A stretch of DNA of 64,000 nt from SZUA-370 sp034003955. GTDB lineage: Bacteria; Spirochaetota; Spirochaetia; Treponematales; UBA12059. Position 1 is the stretch's first letter; each line of letters opens with the position of its first letter. Position numbers and translations under genes: made by a program. The DNA is taken from contig JAVEXO010000003.1 of assembly GCA_034003955.1 (NCBI GenBank), positions 32,884 through 96,883 of the forward strand, read 5' to 3'. Below the pieces are notes generated by a model. The model did not search any database, was not told where the DNA came from, and saw only the letters and a list, made by a program, of their open reading frames with translations. Shown here piece after piece: positions 25,240 to 33,346 of the stretch.

Positions 25240-26947
25240 CATGGAGCTTGCACTATCTCCTGTGTTCCTTCCTCTCGCAGGAGCGGCAATGGCGCTGCTT
25301 TCCAAGAGCATTCCACGCAGGCGACTGGCTACCTTCCTGGAGCTGTGTGGCGCGCTCACAGGCTTGTTCCTGCCATGGCTAACCCTTGCCGCGCTCCTAC
25401 CTGTGGTAATGGATGGTGGCATATCCTTTACAATATCAGGGTGGAATGCCACCCTCGGCATTGCCCAACGCTTCGATGGCCTTGCCTGGCTCGTCGATGC
25501 CCTCGGTTTCATGGGTGCAGGTCTAGCCTATTTGTATTCCCGGGGTGCAGGGCCTAGGGGTCCACACTTCACCGCTATCTTTTTAATACAGACGGCCGCC
25601 CTCGCGGCCACAGCATCGACAGCCGACCTCTTCAACCTGTTTGTCTGTCTGGAGGTGCTCGGGATTGCCTCCTACGTGCTCGTCGCCAGCGCCCGAAAGC
25701 CAGGAGCCTACCTCGCCGCCTTCAGTTATCTGGCAATAAGCTCGGCGGCTATGGTGTTCTTCCTCGTAGGCTTGTTTGGTTTCTACAGGCTCACGGGGAG
25801 CCTGTCCTATGCAAGCATTGCCCAGGGGCTCGGCAGCCTCAACGACGGTGGAGGACCTGTCGCCTCATTATCAAGTGCCTGCATCGTGGCCGCCATTGCC
25901 ATACGCGTAGCCGTCATGCCAGTTTACGGATGGTTACCCGACGCACACGCCTTGGCACCACACGCCGTCTCTGCCGTACTGTCTGGCGTTCTCATAAAGA
26001 CGCCTCTGTTCGCCTTGGGCCGTCTCTTAGCCTTCCTGCCAAGCGGGCAGCAGGCGATGAACATGGTTGGCGTAGCCGGCGTCATTACGGCACTCGCGGC
26101 AGTCATCGTGGCCTTGTCCCAGAGCGATGCCAAGCGGCTACTTGCCTACCACTCAATTAGCCAGATCGGGTACATCGTGGCTGCCTGGGGTCTTGGAACC
26201 GCTGCCGGACTGCAGGCAGCATACATGCACGCCTTATATCACGCCATATTTAAAGGTCTCTTGTTCCTGAGCATAGGTACCATCACAGATGCCGCCGGTA
26301 ACAGGAACGTCTACACCTTGCGCGGAGCCGGCTCTGCCCTCATTAAAGCGGGAGACAAGGGCTTGAGCGTAGGCGTATCATACGCCATAGGAGCCTTGTC
26401 CATATGCGCCTTGCCACCTTTTAATGGCTTTGCCAGCAAGAATGCCATAGGACACTTGTTCAAGGGTAGCTGGGCATACTGGGTGCTCTTCGCCGCGGGT
26501 GTCTGTACGGTGGCATCATTCCTCAAATTATCGATGATTTTTCTCCCGGCTCATGGCGAAAACGCGCAGGAGAAACTGCAAGCAAAGGTTGAAAGCGACC
26601 AAGCACCCGAATACAGGATACATTGCTCCATGAAATCAGCACTGCTTATCCTAGCCGGGTTATGTGTAGCCTCAGGGCTCTTGGCAGGGCCACTGGGCAC
26701 CTTCACAGGACGACTCCTTGGTGTGCCGTTTTTGGGCGTGAAAGACGTCATCTACAGCGCTTCTGCCCTCATAAAGACGGCCATTACCGTGGTTCTTGGA
26801 ATGTTCATATTCGGTATAGCCATATCCCCTCCCGGCAAAAAACTTGCCGCCGCCATCAGGGGACGACCCAGGAGCTTCGCGGGTCTTGTATTAGCCTTTA
26901 TTTCGGGCCTGGCTGCGCTAGGAGCGCGCCTTGTATTCTTCAGGTAA
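25232..26947 (+). CDS. MrpD/MnhD (MbhH) ion-translocating subunit
   Basis: A 571-residue NuoN/L/M-type antiporter protein has about 14 transmembrane helices. VCLEVLGIASYVLV holds the key Glu, VYGWLPDAHALAPHAVSA the conserved helix, and LLAYHSISQIGYI the Lys/Ser-rich broken-helix region. Start 25232 is the ATG 8 bases before the previous stop; the frame is open further upstream. It is the last gene of the module. It should exchange Na+ and H+ with its partners. A full-length MrpA is missing from the operon. Confidence 0.92.
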   Translation: MNNMELALSPVFLPLAGAAMALLSKSIPRRRLATFLELCGALTGLFLPWLTLAALLPVVMDGGISFTISGWNATLGIAQRFDGLAWLVDALGFMGAGLAYLYSRGAGPRGPHFTAIFLIQTAALAATASTADLFNLFVCLEVLGIASYVLVASARKPGAYLAAFSYLAISSAAMVFFLVGLFGFYRLTGSLSYASIAQGLGSLNDGGGPVASLSSACIVAAIAIRVAVMPVYGWLPDAHALAPHAVSAVLSGVLIKTPLFALGRLLAFLPSGQQAMNMVGVAGVITALAAVIVALSQSDAKRLLAYHSISQIGYIVAAWGLGTAAGLQAAYMHALYHAIFKGLLFLSIGTITDAAGNRNVYTLRGAGSALIKAGDKGLSVGVSYAIGALSICALPPFNGFASKNAIGHLFKGSWAYWVLFAAGVCTVASFLKLSMIFLPAHGENAQEKLQAKVESDQAPEYRIHCSMKSALLILAGLCVASGLLAGPLGTFTGRLLGVPFLGVKDVIYSASALIKTAITVVLGMFIFGIAISPPGKKLAAAIRGRPRSFAGLVLAFISGLAALGARLVFFR

Positions 26948-26985
26948 CTAACAGCGCTTATTTTTAAACAAGTTTCGTAACACCA

Positions 26986-27013
26986 ATAAAAAACCCCAGC
27001 CTAAGGCTGGGGT
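26986..27013 (-). terminator. Rho-independent terminator downstream of rpsU
   Basis: ACCCCAGCC-TTA-GGCTGGGGT is followed by TTTTTT on the minus strand, 27 bases after the rpsU stop. It could also act for the converging antiporter operon, but the plus-strand side lacks a T-run. Confidence 0.9.
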
Positions 27014-27039
27014 AGTGATTCAAGAATCGAAACCTACTG

Positions 27040-27249
27040 TTAGTAGGACTTGCCCTCGCGGGGCTTACGGACCTTGCGCATCAACTTGCGCTTCATGGCC
27101 TTCTCTTTACGATTGCGGATGGTGGAGGGTTTTTCGAAGAACTCGCGCTTCTTCCACTCGCGTATGATGCCCTCTTTCTCGACCATGCGCTTGAAGCGCT
27201 TTATGGCCTTCTCGAGCGGCTCATTGTCATCGATTATGATCTGACTGAT
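27040..27249 (-). CDS. rpsU: 30S ribosomal protein S21 with a non-canonical AUC start
   Basis: The protein is unmistakably S21: IDDNEPLEKAIKRFKRMVEK, REWKKREFFEKPSTIRNRK, then a basic C-terminus (69 residues). In S21 the first residues are usually MSx(V/I)x(V/I)D(D/E)NEP. Here that Met position is ATC, followed by AGT CAG ATC. No ATG, GTG or TTG is in frame between the upstream TGA and the Met at residue 22. A perfect Shine-Dalgarno site (GGGGAGGTGA) sits eight to nine bases before the ATC, and the TGA in it is the stop of the M23 gene, only 6 bases upstream. Translation is probably coupled. Starting at Met22 would remove a conserved third of the protein. A base error is the alternative. Confidence 0.9.
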   Translation of the reverse strand: MSQIIIDDNEPLEKAIKRFKRMVEKEGIIREWKKREFFEKPSTIRNRKEKAMKRKLMRKVRKPREGKSY

Positions 27250-27255
27250 AAAAAA

Positions 27256-28242
27256 TCACCTCCCCTCAGTAACGCCATCCATTCTACGGAAAGTGGGCAT
27301 TTTGTCAATACCGATGAGGGCTTCGGGGTCGCAGGGCAGACCCATGACGCGGAATTCCCAATGAAGATGGGGGCCAGTAGCCAGCCCCGTCATGCCGACC
27401 CTTCCTAGAAGCGCACCTCGGGCTACAACAGAGCCATGGGTAACGCTCATAGAATCCAGGTGCATGTAGATGGTGTAGGCTCCAGGAAGGTGTTCTAACA
27501 CTATGGTATTGCCGGTAACTATGCGATTTTCTGCCATGACGACCCTGCCTGCACCAGAGGCTACTACAGGAGTTCCTATGGGGCATCCATAGTCGATGCC
27601 GTTATGCATTGAAAGATCTATGCCACCATTGGCATAGAGATAACGCCTCATCAATCCAAACACCGATGTGCGGCGTTCAGAGACGACAGGACGAATAAAA
27701 CCCGAGTCCAGGTAGTTGGCAGCTGGATCGACGCTCCCTATAAGCCGCAGATACCTTTCTGCTTGTTCGGTCTTGCGAGGATCAGGATCAGCCCGCAGAC
27801 TCGATAGACCTTTGTCGAGCCATAGATCTTCCCTGGAGTATTGTCTGTCCAGCACATTGAACCTGGCGCCGGCTACAGGCGCACCATCACCATCGAAGGC
27901 CACCATGGTAGCCTCCCCCGGCACGGTGTCTATGGGTAACGAGAACAAGAATACAACCGTATTGGTAGGGAACCGAGCCGCCGAGGGTCCAGCCGATTCG
28001 ACCTCTCCCTTGGGGCTGTTTATACTTCGCGGCCTCGAAGCAACATAGCGCGGGCTGAGCTCACCATCAGGATAGGTGATAAGCAGGGTAAGAGCCTCCA
28101 AGGGTCTGCCGTGCGTAGCACAGCTCAGGACTGCAAAGCCTGGTTCACCTCGTCTGACTGTCACAGGAGGCTGGAGGCTATACTCCACTGAAGAGACAGG
28201 AACAAAGGCGATGGCGAGAAGGAGTGACAACACAAGCTGCAT
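27256..28242 (-). CDS. M23-family peptidase, secreted
   Basis: A signal peptide (MQLVLSLLLAIAFVPVSS) starts at the ATG 28242; the frame is open upstream to 28353 but a divergent gene begins there. A beta-rich region follows, then the LytM/M23 domain from about 225: MHNGIDYGCPIGTPV (metal His and Asp), TIYMHLDSM, and GPHLHWEF with the final metal ligands. Such proteins cut peptidoglycan cross-links, or regulate amidases when degenerate; the metal ligands look complete here. Its last codons and TGA form the ribosome binding site of rpsU. Confidence 0.9.
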   Translation of the reverse strand: MQLVLSLLLAIAFVPVSSVEYSLQPPVTVRRGEPGFAVLSCATHGRPLEALTLLITYPDGELSPRYVASRPRSINSPKGEVESAGPSAARFPTNTVVFLFSLPIDTVPGEATMVAFDGDGAPVAGARFNVLDRQYSREDLWLDKGLSSLRADPDPRKTEQAERYLRLIGSVDPAANYLDSGFIRPVVSERRTSVFGLMRRYLYANGGIDLSMHNGIDYGCPIGTPVVASGAGRVVMAENRIVTGNTIVLEHLPGAYTIYMHLDSMSVTHGSVVARGALLGRVGMTGLATGPHLHWEFRVMGLPCDPEALIGIDKMPTFRRMDGVTEGR

Positions 28243-28334
28243 GGCACGTAGTCTACCCTTTGATCTCCCCGTCGGTCTACTCAAGAGTCTATGGTACCCT
28301 TGCCCCAGCCACAAGCCGCGGATATATTCGTAGG

Positions 28335-28832
28335 ATGCAGATACGCCTCTCACTATGGAATCGTAATGGAAGACTCATCTATGGCATACCTCTGTGGTAT
28401 CGCCTGGTATCGGGTATCACCGCCCTCATACTCATAGCCGCCGCCGTGTTCTCAGGCGGACTCGGCACGGTAGGTACCATAATCATAGGAATCGTCGTAC
28501 TAGCCTCCCTGTACGAAGAACGATGGGTCTTCGATACCGTGGCAGGTTCGTGCACAGGAAGAATTGGTTTGCTCTTTGCCGCGAGAAAATCGTCTTTCAA
28601 AGCCTCTGATGTCGGACTCGTCCGCATCGATATGTTCGCAAAGGGGCGACTAGACCAACATGACTTGCCTCCTCTAGACAAGATGCCCAGGGGCTCCCAG
28701 GCCAGGCTCCTTGTCGAATTACTCGACGGAGAACGCTACATGCTTGATTCTGTTTCAATCAAGAATAGAGATGACCTGGAGATAAACGCCAGAGCCATTG
28801 CCCAGGCCCTGGGAGCCCCGATAGAGACATAG
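28335..28832 (+). CDS. Small membrane protein, paralogue of the 11196 gene
   Basis: The 165-residue protein has two membrane helices (WYRLVSGITALILIAAAVF and GTIIIGIVVLASL) followed by EERWVFDTVAGSCTGRIG and a beta-rich tail ending in GAPIET. This copies the layout and the E(D/E)RW(I/V)FD motif of the gene at 11196. Function unknown. It is divergent from the M23 gene with 92 bases between the starts. Confidence 0.75.
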   Translation: MQIRLSLWNRNGRLIYGIPLWYRLVSGITALILIAAAVFSGGLGTVGTIIIGIVVLASLYEERWVFDTVAGSCTGRIGLLFAARKSSFKASDVGLVRIDMFAKGRLDQHDLPPLDKMPRGSQARLLVELLDGERYMLDSVSIKNRDDLEINARAIAQALGAPIET

Positions 28833-28905
28833 GAAACTGTCCCCCAAGGCCAGCAAGCCCAGGCTTAAAGCCGGGTGCAAGGCCGGCACCAGGAGGCGCC
28901 CAGCC

Positions 28906-28933
28906 TTGACAATAGTACATGCCATGATAAGAT
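28906..28933 (+). promoter_or_regulatory. Promoter of the serA-serC operon
   Basis: TTGACA, a 16-base spacer and TAAGAT lie about 130 bases before the serA start. The resulting leader holds a possible CCCATC/GATGGG hairpin. Confidence 0.5.
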
Positions 28934-29063
28934 TGACCCATCGTCTTTAGCACACAGCGAATCAATGATGGGGGTTTCTCGTCCAGGGAGCAGGAACGCT
29001 CTCTTCCGACAGAAAACGACTGTCATCGCTCTAATGCAGGGGCGAATAAACAAGGAGGCTCCA

Positions 29064-29939
29064 GTGCTTATTTTTCTAGCGGACGCGTTCACGTCCGATT
29101 TACCAAAGCGTTTAGAGGCTTTTGGCCAGGTTACCCAGGATCAGGCCAGCGCAAGTGAAGCCGAGATAATCATAGTCCGATCCAAGACAAAGGTTGGCAA
29201 GGACATGATAGACGCTTCTCCCAAGCTCAAGTTCGTCATCCGTGGTGGCGTTGGTGTCGACACAATCGATGTACCCTACGCCGAATCCAAGGGTATAACG
29301 GTTGTAAACACCCCTGAAGCCTCGAGCGTAGCAGTAGCCGAGCTGGCATTTGCCATGATGGCAGCCATGCCAGCCAACATCGTAGCGGCTGACGTCTCCA
29401 TGAAGCAGGGCAAGTGGCTCAAGAAGGAACTGGAACGGACCGAGCTGATGGGCAAGACCCTCGGCCTCATAGGCATTGGACGCATAGCCAGGGAACTGGC
29501 CGTTCGCGCCAAGGCATTCGGCATGCATGTCGTCGCATACGACAAGTACGTAGACAAGAGTGACGCCGCCGAGATGATGAGCCTTGATAAGGTCTACGCT
29601 CAGGCGGACTTCATATCAATACACACCCCCCTGACCGACGAGACCCGCGGCATGATAAACGCCGCAGCCATAGCCAAGATGAAGAAGGGCGCACGCATCA
29701 TAAACACCTGCCGCGGTCCGGTGGTAGTAGAAGCAGACGTAGCAGCGGCTCTCAAGAGCGGCCAGCTGGCCGGATTCGCTACAGACGTCTACGCCAAAGA
29801 GCCACCGGAGGGATCACCGCTCGTGGACACTCCAAATACCCTGATGACACCACATATTGGAGCGTCTACCGCAGAGAACCTCCTCCGCCTCGGTGATTGC
29901 ATAGTCGACAGAGTCAAGGCCTACGCCGCCAAGAAGTAA
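29064..29939 (+). CDS. serA: D-3-phosphoglycerate dehydrogenase, short form
   Basis: The 2-hydroxyacid dehydrogenase fold shows RGGVGVDTIDVPYAESKGI, the NAD-binding GLIGIGRIAREL, and the catalytic Arg (NTCRGPVVVEA), Glu and His (TPHIGASTAE). It oxidises 3-phosphoglycerate for serine synthesis. The ACT regulatory domain of long SerA forms is absent. The preferred start is GTG at 29064, with AAGGAGG five bases upstream (291 residues); an in-frame ATG at 29034 lacks a site. It is followed by serC, 47 bases downstream. Confidence 0.92.
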   Translation: MLIFLADAFTSDLPKRLEAFGQVTQDQASASEAEIIIVRSKTKVGKDMIDASPKLKFVIRGGVGVDTIDVPYAESKGITVVNTPEASSVAVAELAFAMMAAMPANIVAADVSMKQGKWLKKELERTELMGKTLGLIGIGRIARELAVRAKAFGMHVVAYDKYVDKSDAAEMMSLDKVYAQADFISIHTPLTDETRGMINAAAIAKMKKGARIINTCRGPVVVEADVAAALKSGQLAGFATDVYAKEPPEGSPLVDTPNTLMTPHIGASTAENLLRLGDCIVDRVKAYAAKK

Positions 29940-29986
29940 GCGCTGCCATGAGTAGCGCATCGTACTATAAGTAAGGAGAGAAGCAT

Positions 29987-31081
29987 ATGAAACGAGTAAT
30001 CAACTTCAGCGCCGGTCCCGCCGGCATACCCCTAGAGGTTCTAGAGCAGGCTCGGGACGAGATGCTCGACTGGAACGGCACCGGCTGTTCTGTCATGGAA
30101 GTATCACACCGCGGCAAGGACTACGACGCGATGCACCAGGAGACAATGAGCCTGTTCCGCGAACTCGCTGGCATGGGTCCTGAATGGAAGGTTCTATTCA
30201 CCACCGGTGGTGCCAGCAGCCAGTTCCTGATGCTCCCGACGAACTTCATGGGGCCTGGCAAGAGCGCAGACTACATACATACCGGCAACTGGTCAAAGGC
30301 GGCTATCAAGGAAGCCAAGCGCTTTGGCACCATAACGATGCCAGCAAACATGGAACTCCCAGGCGAGATATTCAGGGCTATCCCCAGGCAGGAAGACCTT
30401 AAATTCAATCCTGCAGCAGAGTACGTGCACTACACCAGCAATAACACCATCTTTGGAACCCAGTGGCACTACACCCCCGATCCCAAGGGCAAGCCCCTTG
30501 TAGCCGATATGTCAAGCGACATCTTCAGCCGCCCGGCAGAGTTTAACAAACACAGCATGATTTATGCCGGCGCTCAGAAGAACCTCGGCCCCTCGGGTGT
30601 GACCGTCGTCGCCATCAAGGACGATTTCCTGGCCAAGGCCCATGCCGATCTGCCCACCATGATGTCATACAAGATATTTGCTGAAAAAGATTCCATGTTC
30701 AACACGCCCCCCTGCTTCTCCATATATATCCTCAACCTGGTGATGAAGTGGATCAAGAAGAATGGCGGTCTCGTGGGATTAGGCAAGATAAACGATGCCA
30801 AGCAGAAGACACTGTACGGCGCGATCGATGCCTCAAAGGGCTACTATGTCTGCCCGGTAGAGAAGGACGCCCGCTCCTGGATGAACGTCGTCATGCGCCT
30901 ACCGACGCCCGAGCTGGAAGAGAAATTCATAAAGGAAGCCAAGGCCGCCGGCATCGTCCAGATAAAGGGCTACCGCACGGTAGGAGGCATTCGCTTCTCC
31001 GAGTACAACGCGGTAACGCTCGACAACATCAAGACGACCGTCCAGTACATGGACGACTTCAAGTCAAAGAACCCGGCCTGA
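29987..31081 (+). CDS. serC: Phosphoserine aminotransferase
   Basis: SerC converts 3-phosphohydroxypyruvate to phosphoserine with PLP. It begins with INFSAGPAGIPLEVLEQA, and the PLP-binding Lys is in YAGAQKNLGPSG. Length (364) is standard. It lies in one operon with serA; no serB is adjacent. The purine-rich element copy B begins 22 bases after its stop and may affect transcription ending. Confidence 0.96.
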   Translation: MKRVINFSAGPAGIPLEVLEQARDEMLDWNGTGCSVMEVSHRGKDYDAMHQETMSLFRELAGMGPEWKVLFTTGGASSQFLMLPTNFMGPGKSADYIHTGNWSKAAIKEAKRFGTITMPANMELPGEIFRAIPRQEDLKFNPAAEYVHYTSNNTIFGTQWHYTPDPKGKPLVADMSSDIFSRPAEFNKHSMIYAGAQKNLGPSGVTVVAIKDDFLAKAHADLPTMMSYKIFAEKDSMFNTPPCFSIYILNLVMKWIKKNGGLVGLGKINDAKQKTLYGAIDASKGYYVCPVEKDARSWMNVVMRLPTPELEEKFIKEAKAAGIVQIKGYRTVGGIRFSEYNAVTLDNIKTTVQYMDDFKSKNPA

Positions 31082-31102
31082 TTTACGTATACGACTTAAG
31101 AT

Positions 31103-31275
31103 AACGAAGAGAATAAGAGGATAAGAGATAGGAAAAAGAGGAGGGAGGGGAGAGCGGGGGAAGAGAGGATAGTGGAGGGCGGGTCGTACATAGGTACTTT
31201 CCTGCCACATTGTTTCTTCACCTTCCTTCCCGCTCTTTCTTACCTCTGCACCTCTTATCCTCTTTGTTCATTCTT
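31103..31275. repeat. Inverted polypurine/polypyrimidine element (copy B)
   Basis: The plus strand has about 80 bases of A/G (from AACGAAGAGAATAAGAGG), a spacer of about 28 bases, then about 60 bases of mostly C/T ending in CCTCTTATCCTCTTTGTT. The end words are inverted copies of each other and match words in copy A at 5870. It lies just downstream of serC, with no gene inside. Confidence 0.75.
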
Positions 31276-31292
31276 TTAGCGAAGGCGGGGGT

Positions 31293-31763
31293 ATGAAGGG
31301 TAAGCGGGACGTTCCAGAAGTAAGCAACGCAGAACTAAAGTACATGCTTGATCAGACAATGATACGCTTCGAGAACTGGCGCATAGAGGTGGAACGCAAG
31401 CCCAACCCCATGATGGTACATTCTCTAAAAAACATCATGTCAATAATAGACACCGTTACAAGCATGACGGAACGAAGGGTTGAGTACTCATACAAGGCCC
31501 TCGTTCAGCGCATGGCCCAGCTGATGAGTGAGACGGCCGCCTTAAACATGGCCATAGTCAACTCGCTTAAGGACGATGACTCCATTGACGAGGACGAGCT
31601 TGAACTCATCTCGTCTAGACTATTCAAGCTTATTAACGCCGCAGCAGAACTGGCGCGGATAGTCCAGGAACACTTTGCGCCGCCAGAATTGGCGGCAACC
31701 GTGCCTCATGCTTTCCTGCCTGGTACACCAGTCGAGGGTACGGACAAACCAATCAAGAGATGA
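31293..31763 (+). CDS. Hypothetical helical protein
   Basis: The 156-residue protein is almost all helix (LKYMLDQTMIRFENWRIEVE, then a long RVEYSYKALVQRMAQLMSE coil region, and an acidic DDDSIDEDELELI stretch). No family is recognised. It has no signal or membrane segment. A GGGGG stretch precedes the ATG. Confidence 0.7.
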   Translation: MKGKRDVPEVSNAELKYMLDQTMIRFENWRIEVERKPNPMMVHSLKNIMSIIDTVTSMTERRVEYSYKALVQRMAQLMSETAALNMAIVNSLKDDDSIDEDELELISSRLFKLINAAAELARIVQEHFAPPELAATVPHAFLPGTPVEGTDKPIKR

Positions 31764-31806
31764 AGACACGTCATCATGACGACGAACATTGATTCCAACA
31801 CCTCGT

Positions 31807-32718
31807 CTAACGAGAGAGCAAGGCTTTCTTGAACGCTGTAATGCTAAGCCCGCTTCCTATCGTTGACTCAAGAATTGCCATGAAACGGGCGCTGGAAATC
31901 CCCTCGTCGTCTGCTCGTTTGGCCAGCTCCGCGACGGCTGAGTACTGGCTAGCTCTGAGCCTCGAACGTACCAGGATGGCAGATGCGTCTCCAGCCATGA
32001 TTCCATCACCGGGTACCAACGCTGTCGTGATAGAGGCTACCGTAGTCAGCGCCGCAGCGACTTTCCCTGCATCAACGCCTGAGTCCCGGCACCAGACCAA
32101 GAAGCTATGCACCGACACAGGCTGGAGCCCGTTCCGCAAGGCAGCGGCGACGGCCAGGTAGAGAGTCACCTCTGCCTTAGTAGGAGGCCAGGGGCCACCC
32201 TCCAGAATACCAGCCAGCCACTCCCAGCTCGCGGAGTCAGCATCGAGAGCCTTGATGATGACCTCTGGGGAAGCGCGCTTGGCTACGGCCTCCTTGATCC
32301 GGTAGACGAAGACCTCGAAGGGGACTCCTGCCACCAAAGCCGGCATGGCAAGCATCCTGAGTTCTCTCGCTACTCCTGAAAGCCTGGCACCTTCACCAGA
32401 GGAAGACAGCCAATCCGAGAAGCGGTCAACATCGCTCCGCCCCAAGCCCTGGCGTCCTGTATCGGGTCTATCGGCCGACGTACCCATGGGTCTCAAGGAG
32501 GCATCGTCCCCGATTACCGATCCCGACGAGCCACCAGCCTCGGTAGCCACGGGTTTCCCGACTCCGCTCGAATCGCCGTTGCCGCCGAGCGTCCCCGCAT
32601 CGGAGGCACCATGCGCGCCTTGCTGCGCATATGCGGCGGTACTTGCAAGCATCAAACCAGCCGTGAAGCAAAGGGCGATCCTGCTCGATCGAAGAAAACG
32701 ATACCTGTCTCGGCGCAT
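31807..32718 (-). CDS. Secreted hypothetical protein downstream of sigma/anti-sigma
   Basis: A signal peptide ends at AAYAQ (about 32). A low-complexity Gly/Ser/Asp region follows to about 95, then a helical domain with repeated 40-residue units around LRMLAMPALVAGVPFEVF and FLVWCRDSGVDAGKVAAAL. The preferred start is the ATG at 32718, with AGGAGGT five bases upstream; a GTG at 32724 overlaps the site. It follows the putative anti-sigma factor with a 9-base gap, so it may belong to that regulon. Confidence 0.75.
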   Translation of the reverse strand: MRRDRYRFLRSSRIALCFTAGLMLASTAAYAQQGAHGASDAGTLGGNGDSSGVGKPVATEAGGSSGSVIGDDASLRPMGTSADRPDTGRQGLGRSDVDRFSDWLSSSGEGARLSGVARELRMLAMPALVAGVPFEVFVYRIKEAVAKRASPEVIIKALDADSASWEWLAGILEGGPWPPTKAEVTLYLAVAAALRNGLQPVSVHSFLVWCRDSGVDAGKVAAALTTVASITTALVPGDGIMAGDASAILVRSRLRASQYSAVAELAKRADDEGISSARFMAILESTIGSGLSITAFKKALLSR

Positions 32719-32727
32719 ACTCACCTC

Positions 32728-33345
32728 CTAGAGGACCAATGACGAGCTAGCCCCGCCAAACCCGTCGTCAAGCCGTATCGACGATGCCGGGTCGGGGATC
32801 CAGCGCTCGCCGTCTATGATAAAATTATATGCGTACGATCTTCCCTTCCTTAGGGGCACGGTAATCTCCCATGTTCCATCGACGCCACGCGTCAACTCAT
32901 ACCCACCGGGAGACCAACCGTTGAAGTCGGCTGCGAGCGTGACGCTCCTCGCCTCAGGCGCGGCAAGGACGAAACGAACCTCTACGGTGCTGTCGGAGCG
33001 CATGACTCCGTAAGTGAGGATCGATGATACGAGGGCCGCCAGGACCGCCGCTAGCAAGACAATTCGTAAAACATATGACCGGGATGCGCCCGTTCCTCGC
33101 TGGAATACCCGTTCAGCCCCGAAAGCCTCACCATCATGGCGCGCAAGCGCGCGCACCCTATCCATGACAGCGTCGGCGCTCGCCTTTTTCACACTGGAAT
33201 CCCTTCCGAAGAGGAGATTTGAGCTTTTTGTCGATTCGTCAGGACCGATCGCGTCGCGAGCCTCAAGGAAGGCAGCGGCCTCGACACCGCGAAGTCCACT
33301 GCTCGAGGAACTGTTTATACTGTTTATCGGTTTCGATTCTTCCAT
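32728..33345 (-). CDS. Putative anti-sigma factor with glycogen-binding-like domain
   Basis: The protein has a cytoplasmic N-terminus of about 90 residues, one transmembrane helix (VLRIVLLAAVLAALVSSIL, about 92-112) and an outer domain of the AMPK-beta/CBM48 type: VRFVLAAPEARSVTLAADFN followed by GWSPGG, GTWEITVPL and YNFIIDGERWIPDP. Its gene starts 1 base after the ECF sigma gene, the position of a membrane anti-sigma factor. The N-terminus has no zinc HxxxCxxC motif. The outer fold could sense a glycan or simply be a structural domain. Binding to the sigma factor is inferred only from gene order and topology. Confidence 0.7.
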   Translation of the reverse strand: MEESKPINSINSSSSSGLRGVEAAAFLEARDAIGPDESTKSSNLLFGRDSSVKKASADAVMDRVRALARHDGEAFGAERVFQRGTGASRSYVLRIVLLAAVLAALVSSILTYGVMRSDSTVEVRFVLAAPEARSVTLAADFNGWSPGGYELTRGVDGTWEITVPLRKGRSYAYNFIIDGERWIPDPASSIRLDDGFGGASSSLVL

Positions 33346-33346
33346 A

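Noticed and set aside
27050..27244. A 64-codon plus-strand frame over rpsU
   Set aside because: It is antisense to the clear S21 sequence.
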